A stretch of 64,000 nucleotides of DNA from Mycolicibacter nonchromogenicus (GTDB taxonomy: Bacteria; Actinomycetota; Actinomycetes; Mycobacteriales; Mycobacteriaceae). The stretch covers positions 62,001-126,000 of the forward strand of contig NZ_LQPI01000023.1 in assembly GCF_002101775.1 (NCBI RefSeq), in the 5' to 3' direction. A program made the translations under genes and the position numbers. This document shows positions 57,767-64,000 of the stretch, one piece after another. Below the pieces are notes generated by a model, which was not told the origin of the DNA, did no database searches, and saw only the letters and a program-made list of their open reading frames with translations. Within the stretch, counting starts at the first letter, position 1. Every line of letters starts with the position of its first letter.

Positions 57767-58098
57767 TCGTCCTCGTCCAACTCGCCGAGTTGGTCAACAC
57801 TGAGCACCTTGGACATGTCCTGCTCCCGATAGGCCAGCCGACCGACACGGTGTGCCACCACCGGCGCGGTGATCAGCGCGAACAGGATGCTCACCGTCAC
57901 CATCCCCGCGTCGTGGCTGCCGCGTAGCCGGATCAACGCGCCGAACAGCACCAGCAGCAGGCCCAACACCTGGGGTTTGGTGGCCGAGTGCATCCGCGCC
58001 AAGGTGTTGGGGAACCGCACCACCCCGATGGCCGCCGTCAGCGCCAGCACCGACCCGGCCAGAACCAGCACCCCGGCGAACACGTCGAGCACGATCAC
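57751..58098 (-). CDS. mnhG: Na+/H+ antiporter subunit MnhG/MrpG
   Basis: 115 residues with three transmembrane helices (about 4-25, 41-60, 65-85). RFPNTLARMHSATKPQVLGLLLVLFG is the family block. GTG start overlaps the mnhF stop by 4 nt. Last gene of the operon. Confidence 0.9.
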   Translation of the reverse strand: MIVLDVFAGVLVLAGSVLALTAAIGVVRFPNTLARMHSATKPQVLGLLLVLFGALIRLRGSHDAGMVTVSILFALITAPVVAHRVGRLAYREQDMSKVLSVDQLGELDEDDQPPL

Positions 58099-58376
58099 GG
58101 CCGCCTCCCCGGTGCCGCTGAGTCGTCGGGCACCCGGAAACGCGCCACGCTCACCGTCCCGATGAACCCGACCAGCGACAGCGCCGCGAGGCCGTAGGTC
58201 ACGGTGGTATCCCGGCTGGCCGCCGCCCAGATACCGATCCCGCCCACGGTCATCGCGGCCAGCGTATCCAGCGCCACCAGTCGGTCCAAGGTGCTGGGTC
58301 CGGCCAGCAGCCGATACATGGTGATGACGGCGGCAACGCCCATGAGCACACCTGCCGTTCCCCAGATCACGTTCAC
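58095..58376 (-). CDS. mnhF: Na+/H+ antiporter subunit MnhF/MrpF
   Basis: 93 residues, three predicted helices, with RLLAGPSTLDRLVALDTLA (the conserved GPS/DR/D block of MrpF). GTG start overlaps mnhE by 4 nt. Confidence 0.9.
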   Translation of the reverse strand: MNVIWGTAGVLMGVAAVITMYRLLAGPSTLDRLVALDTLAAMTVGGIGIWAAASRDTTVTYGLAALSLVGFIGTVSVARFRVPDDSAAPGRRP

Positions 58377-58900
58377 GCGTCTGCTCCCGCCGGCAGCCAG
58401 TCTTCGTCACGCTCGAAGGTGTCGATCAACAGTCGCTCCACCTGCGCGACCTGGTGAAAGAAACGTTCCACCGATTGGTCCGACCCGACATCGATCACGT
58501 GGCAATACAGAATGCGTCGCACCTGATCGATCTCCAGCACCATCGATCCGGGAATGAGCGTGGTGATGCCGGCGGCCAAGACCAAGACCAGGTCGGACTT
58601 GATGGTCACCGGCACCCGTAGCACCCCGGTGAGCGGGGGCGGTCCCGGTCGCACCGACAGCCACATCAACTGAAGGCTGGACTCCCCCAGATACCACATG
58701 AACAGCGCCAGCAGCTTCACCAACGGCACCAGGTGCACCCGGCCCCGTACCGGCACCGGCGGCATGGGCCACAGGACCGTGATCGCTATCGCGACCACAA
58801 TCCCGGTGGCGATGTTGGGGATCGTGAAGCGGCCCCACAGCAGCACCCACACCGTCGCCAGCGCGGACACCGCGAATATCCTCAGCGCGACGGCCCTCAT
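58373..58900 (-). CDS. mnhE: Na+/H+ antiporter subunit MnhE/MrpE
   Basis: 175 residues. Two N-terminal helices (about 7-22, 28-45), then the cytosolic part with DLVLVLAAGITTLIPGSMVLEID, typical of MrpE. ATG overlaps mnhD stop by 4 nt. Confidence 0.9.
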   Translation of the reverse strand: MRAVALRIFAVSALATVWVLLWGRFTIPNIATGIVVAIAITVLWPMPPVPVRGRVHLVPLVKLLALFMWYLGESSLQLMWLSVRPGPPPLTGVLRVPVTIKSDLVLVLAAGITTLIPGSMVLEIDQVRRILYCHVIDVGSDQSVERFFHQVAQVERLLIDTFERDEDWLPAGADA

Positions 58901-60495
58901 GGCGCACTCACCGTCAGCACGGTAGAGATGTATTCGCCACGATCCAGAACCTCGGCCGCGGCCCGCTGGGTGTAGGCGAAAATCGGTCCGGCCAGCACGC
59001 TCAACGAAAGACCCAGGCCGATCAGCGCCAGTGTCGGGACCACCATCCACGTCGGCATTTTTCCGACGTCATCCCGGTCGGCGTAGGCCACGTCACCGAC
59101 GTCGTCGAGCAGCACCCGCGGCGCCGCGCGTACCAGCTCACCATCCGGGGCGTCGACCCTGCGGCGCCAGAATGCCCTGGTCCACACCCGCGCCAGCACG
59201 TACAGCGTCAGCAGACTGGTCACCACCGCGCCACCCACCAGGCACCAGGCAAGCACCGACCCGTCCCCGACTCCGGCCTGAAGCAGGGCGGTCTTACCGA
59301 TGAATCCCGAAAAGGGTGGAATGCCACCGAGATTGAATGCCGGAACCAGGAACACGAAGGCCAGGATCGGATTGGCGATCAGACCACCCAATCGATGCAG
59401 CGACGATGCACCGCCCTGGCGTTCGATCAGTCCGGCCGCCAGGAACAGCGTGGTCATCACGATGATGTGGTGTATCACGTAGAAGATCGCACCGGACATG
59501 CCGAGTTGGCTCGACAATGCGACACCGAACATCATGAACCCGATGTGGCTGACCAGGGTGAACGACAGCAGCCGCTTGATGTCGCTCTGTGCGATGGCGC
59601 CGAAGATTCCGATCAGCATGGTCAACAGCGCCGCGACCAGCAACACCGCGTCCATGGCACCGCCGGGGAACAGCAGTGAGTGCGCCCGGATGATCGCGTA
59701 CACACCGACTTTGGTCAGGATCCCGGCGAACACCGCGGTGATCGGGGCGGGCGCGGTGGGATAGGAGTCGGGCAGCCACGCCGACAGCGGGAACACCGCC
59801 GCCTTGATGCCGAACGCCACCAGCAGCACCGCGAAGACGGCACTGCGGGTGCCACTGGGCAGGGCGCCGGTCCGCGTCGCCAGCTCGGCGAGGTTCAGCG
59901 TGCCGGTGGAGGCATACACCAGGGCGATCCCGAACAGAAAGACCATGGATGAGGCCATCGAGACCATCACGTAGCCGATGCCGGCGCGGATGCGTTCGGC
60001 GCTGGCGCCGATGGTCAGCAACACGAAGCTCGCCGACAGCAGCATCTCGAACCCGACAAACAGGTTGAACAGATCCCCGGCCAGAAATGCCAGGCTGACG
60101 CCGGTGGCCAGGGTCAGGTACGTGGGCAGGAAGATCGACACCGGCTGGCGGTCGTCACCGTCGCGCACGCCCTGCCCGATGGCGTAGACCATGACGGCCA
60201 GCAGCACCACCGCCGACACCACCAGCATCAGCGCCGACAATCGGTCGACCACCAGGCTGATGCCCAGCGGACCCAGGTTCTGCTCGGTCGGCCCCCAGCC
60301 TCCGACGTGCAGCACCAGCGTGCCGTCGCGGTCGGTCAGATACAGCAACACGGCGCTGACCGCGGCCACCGCGGACAGCACCCCGAGGGTGATCGGCCGC
60401 TGCAGCCGAGGACGACGACCGACGATCAGCGTCAGCGCCGCGCCCAGCGTGGGCAGCAACACCGGCAACGGAATCAAGACGGCAGCAAGGCTCAT
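58897..60495 (-). CDS. mnhD: Na+/H+ antiporter subunit MnhD/MrpD
   Basis: 532 residues, about 14 transmembrane helices, NuoM/NuoN-like proton-channel family (GYVMVSMASSMVFLFGIAL, AVFPLSAWLPDSYPTAPAP and LLSFTLVSHIGFMMFG). Start ATG overlaps mnhC stop by 4 nt. Forms the ion-translocating core with MnhA. Confidence 0.94.
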   Translation of the reverse strand: MSLAAVLIPLPVLLPTLGAALTLIVGRRPRLQRPITLGVLSAVAAVSAVLLYLTDRDGTLVLHVGGWGPTEQNLGPLGISLVVDRLSALMLVVSAVVLLAVMVYAIGQGVRDGDDRQPVSIFLPTYLTLATGVSLAFLAGDLFNLFVGFEMLLSASFVLLTIGASAERIRAGIGYVMVSMASSMVFLFGIALVYASTGTLNLAELATRTGALPSGTRSAVFAVLLVAFGIKAAVFPLSAWLPDSYPTAPAPITAVFAGILTKVGVYAIIRAHSLLFPGGAMDAVLLVAALLTMLIGIFGAIAQSDIKRLLSFTLVSHIGFMMFGVALSSQLGMSGAIFYVIHHIIVMTTLFLAAGLIERQGGASSLHRLGGLIANPILAFVFLVPAFNLGGIPPFSGFIGKTALLQAGVGDGSVLAWCLVGGAVVTSLLTLYVLARVWTRAFWRRRVDAPDGELVRAAPRVLLDDVGDVAYADRDDVGKMPTWMVVPTLALIGLGLSLSVLAGPIFAYTQRAAAEVLDRGEYISTVLTVSAP

Positions 60496-60941
60496 CGTGA
60501 CGCCTCGCTGTCGGGCACGGCGTCGAGGTCACCGGCCACCACCGGCACACCATGGTCCTGTTCGGCGGCGATGACCTCTTCGTCGGACAGGTGCGAGACG
60601 CGGGTCGCCTCCGGGTCGTCGCCGATGTCGTCGGTAGTCGTCAGGTTGTAGGAGCGATAGTTCAACGCCAGCACGAATGCGCCCACGCCCATGGTGATCA
60701 CGATCGAGGTCAGCACCATGGCCTGGGCCAGCGAATCGGCGTCGGTGGCCTTGCCGGAACTGGCCCAGCTGATCGGCGGATTCCCGTCGGGTCCGCCGAC
60801 ATCGATGATCAGCAGGTTGACGGCATTGCCGATCATCATCAGGCCCAACAACATCCGAGTCAGACTGCGCTCCAGCAGCATGTAGACCCCGCAGGAGACC
60901 AGGCCGGCAGCCATCAGCAGCGGAATCAGATTGGCGGTCAT
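60492..60941 (-). CDS. mnhC: Na+/H+ antiporter subunit MnhC/MrpC
   Basis: 149 residues. Three helices of NuoK type (GVYMLLERSLTRMLLGLMMIGNAVNLLI, AMVLTSIVITMGVGAFVLAL). A hydrophilic C-terminal extension of about 40 residues (from TTDDIGDDPEATR) is longer than the compact core. ATG overlaps mnhA by 4 nt. Confidence 0.9.
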   Translation of the reverse strand: MTANLIPLLMAAGLVSCGVYMLLERSLTRMLLGLMMIGNAVNLLIIDVGGPDGNPPISWASSGKATDADSLAQAMVLTSIVITMGVGAFVLALNYRSYNLTTTDDIGDDPEATRVSHLSDEEVIAAEQDHGVPVVAGDLDAVPDSEASR

Positions 60942-63838
60942 GACACTCCTGCCAGCGGGCGGGTCGGGGGTTGCGATTCGAATTCTTGGTCCAAGCGCGC
61001 GCCCAGGCTGCGCAACACATCGAGCACCATCCCGACCACCACCAGGTACACACCCATATCGAAGATCAGCGACGTCACCACGTCGACGTGGCCCAGCACC
61101 GGCAACGTGAAGCTCAGCACCGCCGAGGACAGCACGGGCGCCCCCAGGAACAGCGACCCCAGCGCCGTGCCTCCGACCAGCGCCAAGCCGACGCCCAGGA
61201 TCTTGCTGGAGTCCAGGGGCAGCGTCTCGCCGAGCTCGTAGCGCCCCCCGGCCAGGTAGCGCAGCACCAAGCCGAGCCCGGCCGCCAGGCCGCCGGCGAA
61301 TCCACCGCCCGGATGGTTGTGCCCGGCGAACAGGAAGTAGATCGAGACCACCATGATCAGCGGGAAGATGACCCGGGTCGCGACCTCCAGCACCAGGGAG
61401 CGCTCATGGGGATCGCGGTAGGCACTGCCCCGCAGCCAGGTGGTGGACCCGATCGCCGGGCTGTAGGAGGTGGTGATGCCCGCGGTCTTGCGCGGAGCGG
61501 CGGCGTCGGCTATCCGCGGAGCCCGGCCGAACCGGCCGACGCGGAACACCATCGAGGCCACACCGGTCGCAGCGACCAGCAGCACCGAGATCTCGCCGAG
61601 GGTGTCCCAGGCCCGGACGTCCACCAGCAGCACGTTGACGGTGTTGGCTCCATGACCACGGACGTAGGCGGCCTCGGGCAACGCCACGGACACGCCGTCT
61701 TGGGTGCGCGCCGCCATGGCGAAGGCGGCCAGCACGGCCACACTGATACCCACCCCGGCCGCCAGCACGATGCGCGGCAGCCGGTTCAGCGCCATCGTGG
61801 GTCGCTCCGCCTCCGCGGGCAGCGTGCGCAGGACCAGCACGAAGATCACCAGGGTCACGGTCTCGACCAGCAGCTGGGTCAGCGCCAGGTCGGGGGCGCC
61901 GTGGAACGCGAATACCGCTGCGCACCCGTAGCCCGTGACCGCGACCATCAACACCGCCGACAGCCGGTTGCGAGCCACGGTCGCGCCCACCCCACCGGCG
62001 AGCACCACCACGGCGACCGTCAACTGCAGCGGGGTGTCCCACAGGTCCAGCTCGACGTGGTTGCGCGCCCCCAATGCCAGCGCCGTCAGTGGAAGCACCA
62101 CCAGCGTCGCGAAGATCATCCCCTGGTTGAGCGGCAGGGAGCCGCGCTGGGTGACACCGGTCAGCCGCACCGCTACCACGTCGAGCAGCCGCAATGCCTT
62201 GTCATAGATGTGGTCGGCCGTGCCCATCGGCAGCCCGCGCAACCGGGACAGGCGCAGCGGGCCGCGGGCGGCGAACAGACCGGCGCCGACCACCAAGACG
62301 AGCGCCGACAGCACCAGAGGCAACCCGACCCCGTGCCACAGCGCCAGGTGGAATCCGGTTCCGCCGGGCATGGTGTCGGCGTAGCGGCGCAGGACCGTGT
62401 CGAGTGTCGGCACACCCAATCCCAGGGCCAGGCTGGAGGCGGCGAGCACCGCCGGTGGCGCCAGGAACGCCGCGTGGGGGCGGTGCAGGCCCGCGACCGG
62501 CGCGCTCGGTGCGGACCGGCCCTTGTCGGCGAAGCCGCCCCACACGAACCGCATGCTGTAGATCACGGTGAACATCGAGGCGACCACGCCGGCGGCCAGC
62601 ACATACGGTCCGGCAGCGCCGAAGACGGGGGACTGTGCCTCGGTCCCGAAGATGGTCTCTTTGGCGACGAAGCCGACGAACGGCGGCACTCCGGCCATGC
62701 TTGCGGCCGCGGCAGTGGCGATCAGGAACAGTCCGGGGCTGCGGCGTCCCAGTCCGGCCAGCCCGCGCATGTCGCGGGTGCCGGTGGCGTGGTCGATGAT
62801 GCCGACCACCATGAACAGGGTGGCCTTGGCCGTCGCGTGCGCACACATGGCGGTCAGCCCGGCCAACATGAGGTCGCCGGTGCCTGCCCCCACCAGCACG
62901 ATCATCAGGCCCAGCTGGCTGACGGTGCTGTAGGCCAGCATCAACTTCAGATCGAACTCGCGCACCGCCCGCCATCCCGCCAGCAGCGCGGTCGCCAGCC
63001 CCAGCAGGACCAGCGTCGGTCGCCAGCCGGGTGAATCGGCGAACCCGGGCGCCAACCGCGCCACCAGGTAGATTCCCGCTTTGACCATTGCCGCGGCGTG
63101 CAGGTAGGCGCTGACCGGTGTCGGCGCCGCCATGGCGCCGGGCAGCCAGAAGTGCAGGGGGAAGATCGCCGACTTGCTCAGCGCACCGACCAGGATCAGC
63201 AGCACCCCGACGGTGACGACAGTCCCCGACGGCGGGTGGGCCACCAGCTCCGACAGCAGATAGGTTCCGGCGGCGTTACTCACCATGATGATGCCGACCA
63301 GCATCGCCAGCCCGCCGGTCGTGGTCACCACCAGCGCCTGCAGGGCGGCCCGGCGATTGATGGCGCGTTCGGCGTAGTGACCGATCAGCAGGAATGACAA
63401 GACCGTCGTCATTTCCCAGAACACGTAGAGCACCAACGCGTTGTCGGCGACCATCAGGCCGAACATCGCCCCGGCGAAACCGACCATCTTCGCGGCGAAA
63501 CCCGGCATCCTCGGATGGGTCTCGGTCTGCGACCCGACCGGCCGGAAGTACCCGGCGCAGTAGAACAGGACCAGGGCGCCGATGCCCAGGGCCAGCACAC
63601 ACATGATCGCGCTCAGCGAATCAAACCGCAGCGCAATGTCCATCGACAGCCCGGGCACCCACGACACCGTCGCGCGGTGGTCGTCGGCCGGACCGGTCGG
63701 CCAGTTGGCCACCACCCAACCCAGCGAAATCAGCGGGATCGCTCCCAGCGGATAGAACGCCGGCCTACCCCATCGACGCACCAACGCCGGGGCCGCAGCA
63801 GTGCCAACAATATGGGCAAGCAATATCGCCAGCATCAC
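60938..63838 (-). CDS. mnhA: Na+/H+ antiporter subunit A fused to B (MnhA/MrpAB)
   Basis: 966 residues with over 20 predicted helices. Residues 1-520 are a NuoL-like channel (SMDIALRFDSLSAIMCVLALG, WLPGAMAAPTPVSAYLHAAAMVKAG with catalytic Lys/His, LLAYSTVSQLGLM). The C-terminal 300 or so residues contain the MrpB-like part (AGGGFAGGLAAG-type HNHPGGGFAGG), so A and B are one polypeptide, normal for actinobacteria. GTG 63838 and ATG 63835 are alternative starts. First gene of the six-gene Mrp operon, which exports Na+ (or K+) against protons. Confidence 0.94.
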   Translation of the reverse strand: MMLAILLAHIVGTAAAPALVRRWGRPAFYPLGAIPLISLGWVVANWPTGPADDHRATVSWVPGLSMDIALRFDSLSAIMCVLALGIGALVLFYCAGYFRPVGSQTETHPRMPGFAAKMVGFAGAMFGLMVADNALVLYVFWEMTTVLSFLLIGHYAERAINRRAALQALVVTTTGGLAMLVGIIMVSNAAGTYLLSELVAHPPSGTVVTVGVLLILVGALSKSAIFPLHFWLPGAMAAPTPVSAYLHAAAMVKAGIYLVARLAPGFADSPGWRPTLVLLGLATALLAGWRAVREFDLKLMLAYSTVSQLGLMIVLVGAGTGDLMLAGLTAMCAHATAKATLFMVVGIIDHATGTRDMRGLAGLGRRSPGLFLIATAAAASMAGVPPFVGFVAKETIFGTEAQSPVFGAAGPYVLAAGVVASMFTVIYSMRFVWGGFADKGRSAPSAPVAGLHRPHAAFLAPPAVLAASSLALGLGVPTLDTVLRRYADTMPGGTGFHLALWHGVGLPLVLSALVLVVGAGLFAARGPLRLSRLRGLPMGTADHIYDKALRLLDVVAVRLTGVTQRGSLPLNQGMIFATLVVLPLTALALGARNHVELDLWDTPLQLTVAVVVLAGGVGATVARNRLSAVLMVAVTGYGCAAVFAFHGAPDLALTQLLVETVTLVIFVLVLRTLPAEAERPTMALNRLPRIVLAAGVGISVAVLAAFAMAARTQDGVSVALPEAAYVRGHGANTVNVLLVDVRAWDTLGEISVLLVAATGVASMVFRVGRFGRAPRIADAAAPRKTAGITTSYSPAIGSTTWLRGSAYRDPHERSLVLEVATRVIFPLIMVVSIYFLFAGHNHPGGGFAGGLAAGLGLVLRYLAGGRYELGETLPLDSSKILGVGLALVGGTALGSLFLGAPVLSSAVLSFTLPVLGHVDVVTSLIFDMGVYLVVVGMVLDVLRSLGARLDQEFESQPPTRPLAGVS

Positions 63839-63962
63839 GCTCCACGTGCCGTTTCGTTCGAATCGATGCGCTCAGTTATATCCGTGCTATGGGCTAAAGG
63901 ATATCGCGGCCGCGCCGCCCCACTGACCCGTAGCCCCACGTCAGAGCGCCATAATCCAGTCT
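63839..63962. promoter_or_regulatory. mnh operon promoter region and dyad
   Basis: A minus-strand TATAAC (63880-63875) is a good -10 for mnhA, about 40 bp before its start. ATATCC and GGATAT (near 63878-63904) form a 6-bp-arm inverted repeat over the same spot, a possible operator. CATAAT (63950-63955) points rightward. Confidence 0.4.
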
Positions 63963-64000
63963 GTGAGGGCCCGCCAACCGGCGCCATGGAATACAGCCCC
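63963..64000 (+). CDS. Possible 5' end of a gene running off the window
   Basis: GTG at 63963 lies 7 nt after CATAAT, the leaderless spacing seen at other starts here, and the frame (MRARQPAPWNTAP) stays open to the window end. Only 38 nt, so product unknown. Confidence 0.3.
   Translation, partial: MRARQPAPWNTA

Noticed and set aside
60971..63034. Plus-strand 687-codon open frame opposite mnhA
   Set aside because: Antisense to a clear membrane antiporter gene, and its composition (Gln/His/Arg/Gly) is that of a shadow frame.

Overview
The window is high-GC DNA from a mycobacterium, almost certainly a non-tuberculous species. This rests on gene content and order. From memory, the backbone follows, in reverse orientation, the M. 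tuberculosis interval Rv1018c (glmU) to Rv0966c. Diagnostic genes are rpfB, lpqT, pks16, mprAB-pepD, the Rv0996-like divisome protein and accA2/accD2. Frequent GTG starts, 1-4 nt gene overlaps and many TAnnnT-N6-8-ATG/GTG leaderless starts also fit.

Layout. 1-6.4 kb: glmU (5' end cut off), prs, an ArsC-like thioredoxin-fold protein, lpqT, two small secreted proteins, an SDR, rplY and pth. 6.5-14.8 kb: pks16, ispE, a secreted PE-PPE-domain hydrolase, a soluble Ser/Thr kinase, rsmA (ksgA), rpfB and tatD. 14.8-26.2 kb: metG, an NDH-2-like oxidoreductase with an ECF41 sigma factor, pabB, a membrane protein, rsmI, pmt, an AbiEi/DUF559-like nuclease gene bracketed by hairpins, alkB, a lipoprotein and a cNMP-linked acetyltransferase. 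26.3-34.2 kb is an accessory stretch: NADP glutamate dehydrogenase, DUF732, EcsC, SCO6745-like, TetR plus ferritin-like protein, P450 plus TetR, then a tRNA-Ala(CGC) whose 3' half is duplicated 0.4 kb away. 34.2-45.3 kb: the divisome/molybdopterin-like block (SepX/GlpR, rimJ, moeA/glp), galU, folate cyclo-ligase, a CIRCE-controlled FmdB-type protein, SAF protein, MscL with a zinc ribbon, moaB, pepD, mprB, mprA and rpmF. 45.5-54.6 kb: an AtuA/acyl-CoA dehydrogenase/acyl-CoA carboxylase/enoyl-CoA hydratase operon and a DUF1707 protein. 54.6-64 kb: TetR plus MpaB-like oxygenase, small proteins, a methyltransferase and a complete Mrp/Mnh Na+/H+ antiporter operon (mnhA-C-D-E-F-G) on the minus strand.

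How the parts work together. GlmU, IspE, Pth, L25, MetG, RsmA, RsmI and L32 are housekeeping. GalU, Pmt, RpfB, SepX/GlpR and Glp serve the cell wall, protein mannosylation and division. MprAB and PepD form an envelope-stress unit. The 45.5-53.9 kb operon encodes a carboxylation-dependent beta-oxidation route resembling leucine or acyclic-terpene catabolism, with a TetR-type operator at its head.

Most unusual signals: (i) hairpins with a shared architecture, two of which bracket the nuclease gene; (ii) a decayed integration site at tRNA-Ala, with the neighbouring tetR gene reading into the tRNA-derived repeat; (iii) an ECF41-type promoter ahead of the oxidoreductase/ECF41 operon; (iv) two divergent promoters in which both genes look leaderless and share the TA of one -10 element; (v) an MscL channel ending in a zinc ribbon; (vi) clear operator dyads at several regulator genes.
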